Shown here piece after piece: positions 54,009 through 62,298 of a stretch of 64,000 nt of DNA (its first letter is position 1; each line of letters starts with the position of its first letter). A program made the translations under genes and the position numbers. The stretch spans positions 1 to 64,000 of the forward strand of contig NZ_JAOEEA010000015.1 of the NCBI RefSeq assembly GCF_029837695.1, written 5' to 3'. This stretch comes from Pseudomonas sp. GD04019 (GTDB taxonomy: Bacteria; Pseudomonadota; Gammaproteobacteria; Pseudomonadales; Pseudomonadaceae). Below the pieces are notes generated by a model. The model ran no database searches and was not told the origin of the DNA. It saw only the letters and a list, made by a program, of their open reading frames with translations.

Positions 54009-54126
54009 TTCACAGCCTTAAACACCATCCAGATGACTCCCCTTCAGAGGCTGGAATGTAATTTCTCAGGCTTCTATCAAGGTGGTGCGGACTGTAATTC
54101 ATTTACTAACGGAAGCAATCCCTCAG

Positions 54127-54133
54127 ATCGTTG
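54127..54133. repeat. Junction repeat, right
   Basis: ATCGTTG, identical to 41331-41337. Confidence 0.75.
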
Positions 54134-54246
54134 TTCGACAGCACCACGACGGGCCGGCGCTTGAGCTGCGGTTGGCAGATGCGCTCACAGCTGCAGTAGA
54201 AAGAATTGCAATCGACCAACGCGAACACGCGTGTGGAGGTACTCAC
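54127..54246 (-). pseudogene. umuC, 5' fragment
   Basis: Forty codons from a GTG that overlaps the umuD stop (GTGA): RVFALVDCNSFYCSCERICQ then LKRRPVVVLSNND, the Y-family palm with the first catalytic Asp. After this the frame enters the inserted element and stops within a few codons. The remainder of the gene is at 40176-41330. Confidence 0.92.
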
Positions 54247-54686
54247 TCAGCCACCTTGCTGAGTATGAAGCGCACCACTCCCCACACCTCGATAGGCACC
54301 TCACCATCTAATTGCACATCTTGAATATGCGACTCGGCAGCCCGCAACCAGCGGCCGCCAAACATATCCTTCACGACCCAGCGCACCTGGTAGCCCTCGC
54401 TGCCCAAGTCGACGATCACCAGGCGGTCATCCACATGGCCCGCTGCACGGTTAATGACCAGCCTGTCACCTTGGAAGATGCCGAACCCCACCAGGCTCAT
54501 ATCCAACACTCGCACCGGCCACATGTGAGGGGCGCCGAGATCGGTCAGGAGATCTAGCGAAAGCCCCCTCTCCTTTTCATCGTCGGCGGGCGATTGAAAG
54601 CCAGTAATGCGGAGGCCTGCGGCCACATCGGTAAGCAGGCGCTCGCGGATTAGCTCGCTGCGGGCGAGTATCGAGAGAGATGACAT
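54243..54686 (-). CDS. UmuD/RulA-like LexA-fold protein
   Basis: 147 residues: LITGFQSPADDEK-type cleavage region (RITGFQSPADDEKERGLSLD) and the S24 domain with the Ser in VLDMSLVGFGIFQGDRLVIN. The site where E. coli UmuD has catalytic Lys97 reads EGYQVRWVVKD, with Arg in place of the expected Lys, so self-cleavage may be altered. It sits just after a LexA box. An upstream ATG at 54698 is possible but lies too near the box. Partner UmuC is disrupted. Confidence 0.85.
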   Translation of the reverse strand: MSSLSILARSELIRERLLTDVAAGLRITGFQSPADDEKERGLSLDLLTDLGAPHMWPVRVLDMSLVGFGIFQGDRLVINRAAGHVDDRLVIVDLGSEGYQVRWVVKDMFGGRWLRAAESHIQDVQLDGEVPIEVWGVVRFILSKVAE

Positions 54687-54704
54687 CGGAACATCCATCA
54701 AATA

Positions 54705-54720
54705 CTGTATATGCAAACAG
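54705..54720 (-). promoter_or_regulatory. LexA (SOS) box
   Basis: CTGTATATGCAAACAG, 16 bp with CTG/CAG ends, fits the SOS box consensus and lies directly ahead of umuD. Confidence 0.85.
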
Positions 54721-54778
54721 TATTTGCGAAGGCTCAGGAGTGGTCAATCGGAGAGTGATTTCCACCGACAGGAGGCAC

Positions 54779-54985
54779 TCAGACGTCGAGCAACTCTTCA
54801 CGGTAGATGCCTACCTGCTTGGGGGCTTCGATGCCCACGCGAACAGCCCCTTGCCCTCTGGTGTCGATGCGGATCGTTATCCCGTCGCGCAGTAGCTGCT
54901 TTAACAGCTTGTCGGCGTCGACGCCGGGGTCGATGGTCAAACGGATGTTCTCGCCATCGCGGCGAGTGAGGCTCAGGTAGCCCAT
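54779..54985 (-). CDS. CsrA/RsmA-family RNA-binding regulator
   Basis: 68 residues. YLSLTRRDGENIRLTID (CsrA L-x-LTRR-x-GE start) and AVRVGIEAPKQVGIYREEL (conserved VxIGIxAPKxVxVxREE). Binds GGA motifs in mRNA leaders. An accessory CsrA on an island suggests post-transcriptional control of island or host genes. Alone, 60 bp ahead of the umuD promoter. Confidence 0.88.
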   Translation of the reverse strand: MGYLSLTRRDGENIRLTIDPGVDADKLLKQLLRDGITIRIDTRGQGAVRVGIEAPKQVGIYREELLDV

Positions 54986-55086
54986 GCGAAAGTCCTTTTC
55001 GATTGAGGGAATGTGCGTCCTGCACGGGCAGTCTAGAACATGGTTAGCAAGGCGTTTGAGCAGCGGCCCACAATGGAGGATCGACT

Positions 55087-55596
55087 ATGTGCGGTGGTGT
55101 AGAGGCCCGCGAGGCAGACAAGGTCTGGAATATCTACTTCCCGAACCCCAAGGCAGCGATACCGGTGCTGTTCGAGGACAGTAGTCAGCTCGAATGGATT
55201 CATTGGGGGCGGCGGCAGGACGAACCGGGGACAGGACCTGAAGGCGGCTGGGCTCGATTCCACACCGTACAGGCCGGCGGCTGGAGGAAGTATCGGCCTC
55301 GCCGCGGCTTTGGGATGGTGCAGCGCTTTATGGAGAAGGAAGGAAAGCCAGGAGAGAAGAACCGCCCTTCGCACTGGTTCGACGTCCAAGAAGGCTGCGC
55401 CCTAGAGTGCTTGGTGATTGGCGAAGGTGATGAACGCCGTGTTTACGTGGTGACCACGGACCCGCCGGCGGAGTACGCCTGGATCCATGCTAGGTGGCCG
55501 CTGGTGACTCCACTGGATGTAGAGTTCCGCCGCCAAGGCCCGCTTGAAGATGACCTGATCGGCGATTCAGTCAGGCCGGCAGACCGTGCTCGATAG
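55087..55596 (+). CDS. SRAP/HMCES-like (SOS response-associated peptidase) protein, divergent
   Basis: 169 residues starting MCGGV, so Cys2 is exposed after Met removal as in SRAP proteins that crosslink abasic DNA. The end YAWIHARWPLVTP resembles the IHxRMPV motif with the catalytic His. It is shorter than YedK (222) and the middle is diverged. Possible partner of the SOS-linked umuD next to it. Confidence 0.65.
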   Translation: MCGGVEAREADKVWNIYFPNPKAAIPVLFEDSSQLEWIHWGRRQDEPGTGPEGGWARFHTVQAGGWRKYRPRRGFGMVQRFMEKEGKPGEKNRPSHWFDVQEGCALECLVIGEGDERRVYVVTTDPPAEYAWIHARWPLVTPLDVEFRRQGPLEDDLIGDSVRPADRAR

Positions 55597-55960
55597 CGAG
55601 CAACACCTGGCGTGCAGCCCGCCCACCGGCCTCGCTGCTCAGCAGGGAGACGGGCTGCAGGTTTCCTAACGCGATATTGGGTGACGTGAGCCAGCGAGTC
55701 GCTGCGGCGTGATCTGCCTCCAGCACGTTGATCAGCACGTCGGCCAGGCCCGCGAGTCGGCAAAACGCATCGCCCTCAGCGGGCGTCATGAGGGAGGCCT
55801 CTGGAGCCTTTCCGATCCAGGCTGCTACGGTGCCCGAATCAACACCCAGCATCTCACCCAGACGAGCGGTTAGCTCAGCGGGGAGCCCCGTCATGATCGC
55901 TAGGTGCAGATGGTAATGGCTCTGGGGCAGTCCAATTTGCTCAATAAGCTTCTTCATCAT
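55571..55960 (-). CDS. ParS/Xre-MbcA-type antitoxin-like protein (DUF2384)
   Basis: 129 residues: LTARLGEMLGVDSGTVAAWI (helical N-terminus) and WLTSPNIALGNLQPVSLLSS followed by EAGGRAARQVLLAIEHGLPA, the DUF2384 C-terminal pattern. Such proteins usually neutralise a RES-domain toxin; none is adjacent. Its 3' end overlaps the convergent SRAP gene by 26 bp. Confidence 0.65.
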   Translation of the reverse strand: MMKKLIEQIGLPQSHYHLHLAIMTGLPAELTARLGEMLGVDSGTVAAWIGKAPEASLMTPAEGDAFCRLAGLADVLINVLEADHAAATRWLTSPNIALGNLQPVSLLSSEAGGRAARQVLLAIEHGLPA

Positions 55961-55992
55961 GACAACCCTCTGGTTGAGGTCCGACGGCTCAG

Positions 55993-56733
55993 TTATCTGC
56001 CGTGCCGGGGCCTCCGCTGCCTGCGAATGCCTGATGAGCAGAAACTCGCCAGGGAATGGCCATCTTGGATCATTACCCTGTCGAAGGTGTTGAAGACTCC
56101 CTCCGTCTGGAATATGCGGTCAAGGGCAGCGTCCGCCAATTCAACTCGACGGCCAGGCTCATTCCAGTTGTCATAGATAAGCAACCAATTCTTGTCGAAT
56201 CGGACGTAACCATCTGCTTTCTTCAACTTCTGCGACACGAAGTATGCCATCGCTTCGGCCCAGCTCTCGGCGCCATTGCCACACCATGGCTCACCGGGTT
56301 GATTGTCCCGTATCAATTGGCGCTGGGCTTTGGCTGTGAGCTTGTCCTCGCCCACGCCTGCCCTGCGCGGAAAGAAGATGGCGATATCGTCACCAGGTGT
56401 TCGCCACAAATGCGGTTCTGTCTCGCGCAACCGATCCATGCTGGCGTTGTTGCTGGAAACGGCCTCAGTGATTTCGATCCCAATCGTTAAGTTTGCGCAC
56501 TGAAGTTGAATATCTGGACGGTCCGAGTGAACCACCTTGATCGGCTGCATCTGTTTGGGGCAGTCAGTCCGAAGCATCCAGATGATTGAGTAGATCTCGG
56601 TATGGTCCGTAGACCTTCCTTCAGAGCGAAGCGGAACGTCAGTCACTATCCTACCCAGTTGGCGCTTGCGCTTGCGTCGGTCGGGGGCAAGCTCAAGTAG
56701 AAGATAGGGTTTGTGGAGCACTGGATTTTTCAT
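55993..56733 (-). CDS. Hypothetical protein, possible PD-(D/E)XK nuclease
   Basis: 246 residues. Around residues 73-90 is PDIQLQCANLTIGIEITEAV: a PD step followed by IGIEITE, which resembles the core strands of PD-(D/E)XK nucleases, although Thr stands where Lys is expected. KLTAKAQRQLIRDN and NWLLIYDNW follow. It is transcribed away from the CBASS operon, 250 bp upstream of it. Function unproven; it may be an auxiliary defence nuclease. Confidence 0.45.
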   Translation of the reverse strand: MKNPVLHKPYLLLELAPDRRKRKRQLGRIVTDVPLRSEGRSTDHTEIYSIIWMLRTDCPKQMQPIKVVHSDRPDIQLQCANLTIGIEITEAVSSNNASMDRLRETEPHLWRTPGDDIAIFFPRRAGVGEDKLTAKAQRQLIRDNQPGEPWCGNGAESWAEAMAYFVSQKLKKADGYVRFDKNWLLIYDNWNEPGRRVELADAALDRIFQTEGVFNTFDRVMIQDGHSLASFCSSGIRRQRRPRHGR

Positions 56734-56980
56734 GCTGGGCTCCGTTCAGCCTCTTGGCGCTGTTAGTTTGTGCGAATTGCTACTACGGCTCTAAGAAGCG
56801 TGGGATCGACTAACTCCCGGTTCTCAATAGCTACCTCCGGGCGAAGCTCAACCCCTCTGAGCGCGAGAGAATCATATTTTAGCCGCTTCGCTTCCCTCCC
56901 CTTGAAATCCGATTTAGCGACCTCACTTGATCTCAAAGAGCCAGTACGCATCAGCGATGCAGATGCCTTGAGGAGGCCTA

Positions 56981-58156
56981 GTGGGAAAACAAGAAAAAGC
57001 CAATGCTGCCACCGGTCGCTATGACACCGACGACGTGACGAAGCGTGTCGTGTGGACTCAGGCTGCAGGCCATTGTGAGCTGTGCGGCACCGACCTCATG
57101 TACGACTACCGTGCAGGTAAGCCCATGAAATGGGGCGAGGTAGCCCACATCCTGCCGGCTAGCCCTAAGGGGCCAAGGGGGCGAGATGATCATGATGAAG
57201 CTAAGGCTGAGTCGCTCACCAACAATACCGCTAACCTCATGCTGCTCTGCCCTGGCTGCCATGACAAAATCGATCGCGATGCTGATGGATATCCGGAAAG
57301 CGATCTTAGCGGCCTGCACCAGGCTTATCTGGAGCGAGTCCGGCTTGCGGCAACCACGCCTGACGGCGGCAGAGCCATTCCGGTGATTGTGCAGAGCCAG
57401 CATTTCGCGACGATCAACGACATCCCTGTTCGTGATCTGTTGGTTGCGATGTCCGCAGAGGGACTAACTGCATTCGATCATGCCATCAAGATCACTTTTC
57501 CGGCCCCGAGTCATCGTGGCAGGGATGCCCACTACTGGCAGAGCATCCAGGACAGCGTTCAGCACGAGTTAGAGCAGCAGCTAAGGCGTCGTGGAGGAGC
57601 CTATGGGGACGCCCCTACGTTGGCCGTGGTGGGATTGGCAGATATTCCGGCGCTGATGATGCTGGGACAGTCCTTAGGCGATCGCTCCAAGCGCCTGCTC
57701 TTTTCATTCCACCGCGAGCATCAGCTGCGCTGGCCTGACCAGTCAGCTGAACCCCCGGAGTTTTTGTTCACTCCTCCAGCGGATGGGGATGGCCCGCTTG
57801 CACTGGTGCTGTCTATTTCCGCTCAGGTCGCGCTTCGCGACGTCGAAGAGGCACTGCCTGGCGCACGTATCGCAGAGTTAAGCATTCCAGAACCGAGTTA
57901 CGCGATGGTTCAGAACCGTCGCGTGATTCACGCTTTTCGCGACGCCCTACAAATGCACTTGAGCCGACTTGAGGCCACGACGGCGGACACAATTCATGTG
58001 TTTGCGGCCATCCCAGCTGCGTTGGCAATTGAATTCGGTGCCTTGCTTACCACGCAACATCGGCACCCTTACCTGATTTTCGATCGAGACAAAGACAACC
58101 AAAACAGGTTCACGCCAACACTACAGTTGGGCCACCAGGCCCAGGAGGTCCGCTGA
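56981..58156 (+). CDS. Cap5-type CBASS effector, HNH-SAVED
   Basis: 391 residues. An HNH/zinc domain spans residues 20-115: Cys32, Cys35 (CELC), His56 in EVAHILPAS, Asn85, and Cys90/Cys93 with His94 (CPGCHDKID). The rest, from about 170, is a SAVED domain (HAIKITFPA, LLFSFHREHQLRW, HVFAAIPAALAIEFGALL) that binds cyclic oligonucleotides made by the CD-NTase. Binding is expected to switch on DNA cutting and kill the infected cell. GTG start at 56981; its stop overlaps the CD-NTase start (TGATG). Confidence 0.9.
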   Translation: MGKQEKANAATGRYDTDDVTKRVVWTQAAGHCELCGTDLMYDYRAGKPMKWGEVAHILPASPKGPRGRDDHDEAKAESLTNNTANLMLLCPGCHDKIDRDADGYPESDLSGLHQAYLERVRLAATTPDGGRAIPVIVQSQHFATINDIPVRDLLVAMSAEGLTAFDHAIKITFPAPSHRGRDAHYWQSIQDSVQHELEQQLRRRGGAYGDAPTLAVVGLADIPALMMLGQSLGDRSKRLLFSFHREHQLRWPDQSAEPPEFLFTPPADGDGPLALVLSISAQVALRDVEEALPGARIAELSIPEPSYAMVQNRRVIHAFRDALQMHLSRLEATTADTIHVFAAIPAALAIEFGALLTTQHRHPYLIFDRDKDNQNRFTPTLQLGHQAQEVR

Positions 58157-59409
58157 TGTCCATGAGCAATGAACAGACCAAGCGCGGGAGCTGGGAACAC
58201 TTTCTGCTCCGCGCAGCACGGGAGATCTCGCTGTCGGAAGCACAGTACGAGAAGATCAGCGATCGATACTCCCAGCTGCAGAAGATCCTTAATGCATCCA
58301 GCGATCCGCTACTGGCAGGAGCACATATTTTTCCTCAGGGCTCCATGCGCCTGAAAACGACGATCAAACCCGTTTCTGGTGCTCCCGAGGATCTGGACAC
58401 CATCGATGCGGACGCCATCATTTGGCTTCCCCATGCCCAGGGGGCGGGCGCTCAAGCAATTCTGGGTGCTATCGAAGAGCGATTCAGAGCCGGCAGCCGC
58501 GTTCAGGAAGAAATCAAACCGCTGCGTCGCGGCATCCGGATCGTCTATGCCGACGAAAACCCCGGCTTCCATATTGATGTCACGCCAGCGCGTGCCATCA
58601 ATGGGAACTCTCAGGGCAATGGCGAAGGTAAGCTGGAAGTGCCAGATCGGGAGACAGGATGGAAGGCGAGCAGCCCCATCCCCTACTCTAACTGGCTGCA
58701 GGTCGCTTCTACCCAGACGATATCCTTCGAGGAGCACCTGGCTGTCGCGAAAAGTCAGCGTGCCTTTGATGCCGCCACTCAGGATCCGTTGCCTCAATAT
58801 GAGGAGTACCTCGATCAAGACCCACTTCGGGCGACGATCAAGCTGCTGAAGCGGCATCGGGATGAGTGGGCCATTCGGACCAAGAATGAGAGCTTCCGGC
58901 CTATTTCAGCAGTCATCACTACACTCGCCACTCATGCCTACCTGGACGTGGCGAAAGAGTCTCAGTCGAGACCGCTAAGGCCGCTGGACGCGATCCTCGA
59001 AATCGTCCGGAGGATGCCGGATCACGTCAAACACCGCGGGAACGAATGCTTGGTCTGCAACCCCGCCGACAGCGGTGAAAACTTCGCGGAGAAATGGAAT
59101 AGACCGAGTGAAGGACATCGCTACCGCCGGGCGTTCCAAGACTGGCACTCGAATGCCAGCGCATCCGTGTCAATGGGGCTTGAGAGCTTCGAGTCCGCAG
59201 AGGCCTTTGCCAAGGCAGTTCAGGAAAACTTTGGCATTGGCCCTGCCTTCATCTCGGCAGTGAATGGCGAGATTCCGTCCAACTGGACGATGCCAGGCCG
59301 CCCGGACGGAACCACCCGAAACTTCGCGTCGATGGGCGCATTGTTTGGCGGTGTCAGCGGAACAGCGAACTCACAAGAGGATGTGAAGCCAGTTGGGCGT
59401 CTTGGTTGA
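58156..59409 (+). CDS. CBASS cyclic-oligonucleotide synthase (CD-NTase)
   Basis: 417 residues. GS motif in FPQGSMRLKTT (residues 59-69), first metal ligands Asp84 and Asp86 in DTIDADAIIW, third Asp141 in GFHIDVTPA. This is the polymerase-beta-like nucleotidyltransferase fold of cGAS/DncV-like enzymes. C-terminal residues are Gly/Arg-rich and end VGRLG, suited to conjugation by Cap2 onto a partner. Which cyclic nucleotide it makes cannot be told from sequence; the SAVED partner suggests a di- or trinucleotide. Confidence 0.92.
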   Translation: MSMSNEQTKRGSWEHFLLRAAREISLSEAQYEKISDRYSQLQKILNASSDPLLAGAHIFPQGSMRLKTTIKPVSGAPEDLDTIDADAIIWLPHAQGAGAQAILGAIEERFRAGSRVQEEIKPLRRGIRIVYADENPGFHIDVTPARAINGNSQGNGEGKLEVPDRETGWKASSPIPYSNWLQVASTQTISFEEHLAVAKSQRAFDAATQDPLPQYEEYLDQDPLRATIKLLKRHRDEWAIRTKNESFRPISAVITTLATHAYLDVAKESQSRPLRPLDAILEIVRRMPDHVKHRGNECLVCNPADSGENFAEKWNRPSEGHRYRRAFQDWHSNASASVSMGLESFESAEAFAKAVQENFGIGPAFISAVNGEIPSNWTMPGRPDGTTRNFASMGALFGGVSGTANSQEDVKPVGRLG

Positions 59410-59413
59410 TCAG

Positions 59414-61177
59414 ATGGAGACGCCTCTGCAGCGGGGGATAGCCGCGCTGCAAAGCGCTCTTGGCGAAGATGCCGCACTTGCACTGCTTCAGCCTGCAACC
59501 ACACGAGCAGACGAAGCTGCGAGTTATTACTTTCCTTTGCCCGTCGACTATACGGGCACGGAGCGGCGGCTACGTATCAGCTTTCCGAGGAGTTTCCCCC
59601 GCGGCGGATTAAGGCTTACTGTCGAACCTTCGCCATGGCTTATATGGCCCCACGCCATGGAAGTCGGGCTCTGTCTGCATGGCTTCCAGGAGCGCCCAGT
59701 GATGGGCACCCCTGAATACGTGGTGTCGGATAGCCTAGCTCGGTTACACAAGATCGTGAGCTTGTCCCAAATGGGGTCATGCGTGGCTGCCCGGGATGCC
59801 GAATTTCGGCGCGAAATCACATCCTACTGGTCGAGGCAGCAGGGGCTGTCTCAACAGAACCTTATTCTTCTGGATCGCCCCCAAGCTGCCTCGAAGCTGT
59901 TTGCCCTAAGCGATCCTCGACAAGCGTTGCCGTCCGGCCAGGAAACAGTCTGGCTCGCAACAGATCTGTCATCGCTGAAAAGGCACTGCAGACGCACGAT
60001 TGGCAGATCCCCCAGGATGCGTGCTCCCGAGACCCCAGGCTTCTACGCAAAGCTTCAGAGTTATCCGGACCTGCGCATTCCGGCCCCGGAGTTACTGCTC
60101 ACATGGCTCATTCCACACCTTGCTCCTGGCGACAGCACGCAGCTGCTGGCTTGGTTCAATGAGCGTGGCTCGCTACCTAACCGCTGGATCGCTTTGGAGC
60201 TTCCGGGAGATGCCGGTGCTCCGATCTACTGCCTTAACGTTCGCGCGTACGGCCCACAGTTGGATCGAGGATCAAAGTTTTACCTGCGTTCAGCGCGGCG
60301 CCGGCCAGCAGTTGCAGTCAGCCATCCCCCAGTTCTGATCCGAGCAACGACCCTGGATGTGCTGGATCGGACAGAGATTTTGTCCCGTGACCTCAGCGGT
60401 ATGGCGCAGAACCTGGAAGCGGCTCGCGTAGTTTGTGTTGGTGTGGGCTCGTTGGGTGGCACGGTTGCCCTACAGTTGGCGCGCTCGGGTGTTGGCCATC
60501 TGACACTCATTGACCCGGATTACTTGGTGTCGGCGAATCTCGGCAGGCATGTACTCGGGGCCGATGACCTAGGCCTGGCCAAGGCCGAAGCGCTTCAGGA
60601 GCGAATTCGCAAAGACCTACCTACCACGGAGGTCGCTGCGTTCGCAGACTTCGCTGAAGTGGTGATGTACCAGAATCCCGAGGTATTTGATAAAGCGGAT
60701 CTGGTCGTAGTCACCACTGCGGATTGGCAGTCAGAGGTGGCTCTGTGGAGCTCCAAGTCGAATGGCACATCCTGGGGTCTACTCCAGGCCTGGAGCGAAC
60801 CTCATACGCAGGTGGGGCATGTGCTCCTTGCCCCATCGGGTGCATTTGATGCTCGAGGCCTATTCACAGAAAACGGTGAATTTAGGCACAAGTTCACCGA
60901 TTGGCCGGAAGGTGGCGTTGTCGCCCTTCCCGCCTGCGGAGAGAGTTTCATCCCAGGAGGTTCTCTGGGAATGGTGAACATTGCTTCAATGGTCTCTCAG
61001 GCCGCATTACGAGCATTGAGCGGCAGCACCGGAGCCCCGATCTGGGTCAGCAGCATCAATGGCCCCCACGACGTGGCGACGCTGGGAGGGCAGTATCTGG
61101 GTCCTGAACTACCTGCTGGCATGCAGCAGGCTCAGTTGGAGCGTGATTGGCCGGAGCATTTGGAGACAGCTCGATGA
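59414..61177 (+). CDS. Cap2, E2-E1 fusion of type II CBASS
   Basis: 587 residues from ATG 59414 (a TTG at 59393 is possible). The N-terminal E2-like domain has the catalytic Cys87 in EVGLCLHGFQ. The E1-like adenylation domain has CVGVGSLGGTVAL (343-348 glycine loop), LTLIDPDYLVSANLGRHVLG and catalytic Cys508 in ALPACGESF. Cap2 links the CD-NTase C-terminus to a target and so primes the enzyme. Ends overlapping cap3 (ATGA). Confidence 0.92.
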   Translation: METPLQRGIAALQSALGEDAALALLQPATTRADEAASYYFPLPVDYTGTERRLRISFPRSFPRGGLRLTVEPSPWLIWPHAMEVGLCLHGFQERPVMGTPEYVVSDSLARLHKIVSLSQMGSCVAARDAEFRREITSYWSRQQGLSQQNLILLDRPQAASKLFALSDPRQALPSGQETVWLATDLSSLKRHCRRTIGRSPRMRAPETPGFYAKLQSYPDLRIPAPELLLTWLIPHLAPGDSTQLLAWFNERGSLPNRWIALELPGDAGAPIYCLNVRAYGPQLDRGSKFYLRSARRRPAVAVSHPPVLIRATTLDVLDRTEILSRDLSGMAQNLEAARVVCVGVGSLGGTVALQLARSGVGHLTLIDPDYLVSANLGRHVLGADDLGLAKAEALQERIRKDLPTTEVAAFADFAEVVMYQNPEVFDKADLVVVTTADWQSEVALWSSKSNGTSWGLLQAWSEPHTQVGHVLLAPSGAFDARGLFTENGEFRHKFTDWPEGGVVALPACGESFIPGGSLGMVNIASMVSQAALRALSGSTGAPIWVSSINGPHDVATLGGQYLGPELPAGMQQAQLERDWPEHLETAR

Positions 61178-61665
61178 CGGCAATCGCCTGGCAATGGAGC
61201 TGGCCCGGGGTGGACACGCATCTGTTGGTATCGCAGGACGTTGCGAACCTGTTGGAGCGCTATCGGCAGAGGCGCTTCGATGTGGAGCGTGGGGGACAGC
61301 TATTTGTCGACCCCGCAAGCGCTACCGGACTGGTACTTGCCTTGGCGACTCCCCCCCATCGAGATGACCGGGCTGGAAGAACTTGGCTGGAGTTGAATGC
61401 CCACCGCTGCCGAGATGAAATTGAACGAGCCAATGCTGCAGGGCTCCGACTGGTGGGGTACTGGCATACTCACCCGCAAAGCATTCCTATGATCTCCCCC
61501 ACTGATGTCGGGAGTTTTTCCAGGTTTGCAGCGCGCTACACACAAGATCTGCCGCACCCGCTGGCAATCATCGTGGGCAACTCCGGCAGCCCTGAAGGCA
61601 TAAAGGCTTGGTCCTTCAGGGAGGGGCGTTATGTAGAAGCTGCATGGGGTAGCTGGCCAGGTTAG
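61174..61665 (+). CDS. Cap3, JAB/JAMM isopeptidase of type II CBASS
   Basis: 163 residues. JAMM metal site complete: Glu38 (DVERGGQL), His98 and His100, Ser108, Asp111 in WHTHPQSIPMISPTD, matching HxHx7SxxD. It removes CD-NTase conjugates and so balances Cap2. ATG at 61174 overlaps the cap2 stop. Confidence 0.92.
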   Translation: MTAIAWQWSWPGVDTHLLVSQDVANLLERYRQRRFDVERGGQLFVDPASATGLVLALATPPHRDDRAGRTWLELNAHRCRDEIERANAAGLRLVGYWHTHPQSIPMISPTDVGSFSRFAARYTQDLPHPLAIIVGNSGSPEGIKAWSFREGRYVEAAWGSWPG

Positions 61666-62210
61666 CGGTTACACCCTTCTGCCAGCATTAGCGCAAAAAG
61701 CTCCGCTTGAAATCGTGCATCGTCCAACGCGTTATGGTTGGGTGCGCTTTGGGGGTTGAGCCGAGCTGTCATTTGCGAGGATTTAGTTTCCTTCCAGCGG
61801 CATCCGGTAACCCCCATGTAATACGCCTTCATGTCGAGTGCGGTGAACCCAAAGGGGTTCGCCCCAGAATACTTATGGAAGTAGTAGTTGATGAACGACC
61901 AGTCGAACGGGGCATTCAGCCCCACGAAAACGACTTTCTGATCTGCCGAACATAGCTGGTTCAACCATTGCTCCAGCTTGAGCATCGCCGTCTGTGGGGC
62001 TAGTCCTTCGTTTTCGAGCTTGGTGAGGTCAAGGCCAGTTACGGCGACAGCCTCCGGATCGTGCTGTAGGCCGTCTGGCTGGAGCTCGAGATAGATTGAC
62101 TGAGCGGGCTCTGAGACGACGCAAGCGCCGATGGAAAGCAGGCTATAGATGCCCGGTACCGGCCCGGAAGTTTCTACGTCGACGGAAACATAAAGCTCAT
62201 CGCTCACCAT
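61662..62210 (-). CDS. DEDDh 3'-5' exonuclease (DnaQ-like)
   Basis: 182 residues. Exo I VSVDVETSG (Asp11, Glu13), Exo II LNAPFDWSFI, Exo III HNALDDARF with His and Asp. An RNase T/DnaQ-type nuclease. It converges on cap3 and overlaps its last 4 bp. It could act on DNA, RNA or the signalling nucleotides of the CBASS system; the link is positional only. Confidence 0.85.
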   Translation of the reverse strand: MVSDELYVSVDVETSGPVPGIYSLLSIGACVVSEPAQSIYLELQPDGLQHDPEAVAVTGLDLTKLENEGLAPQTAMLKLEQWLNQLCSADQKVVFVGLNAPFDWSFINYYFHKYSGANPFGFTALDMKAYYMGVTGCRWKETKSSQMTARLNPQSAPNHNALDDARFQAELFALMLAEGCNR

Positions 62211-62298
62211 TTCACCCCTTTATTTACTCCGACCCATTCGGACAGTATGCGGTGAGCTGCATAAGCCGAACACCCACCCCCATGGAGACGTCAGCGTC

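Larger units (their letters stand above)
41338..54126. mobile_element. 12.8-kb composite metal-resistance element inserted in umuC
   Basis: The two halves of umuC abut this segment and both junctions show ATCGTTG. The ends share an imperfect 23-bp inverted repeat starting CTGA and ending GTTAGTA (about 14 matches). Cargo is mer, a cad/pbr-like set and regulators. A truncated tyrosine recombinase starts 118 bp from the right end, so site-specific integration is likely; umuC/rulB genes in Pseudomonas are reported sites for integron-like elements. The recombinase is cut by an IS3-family insertion, so the element is probably no longer mobile by itself. Confidence 0.85.
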
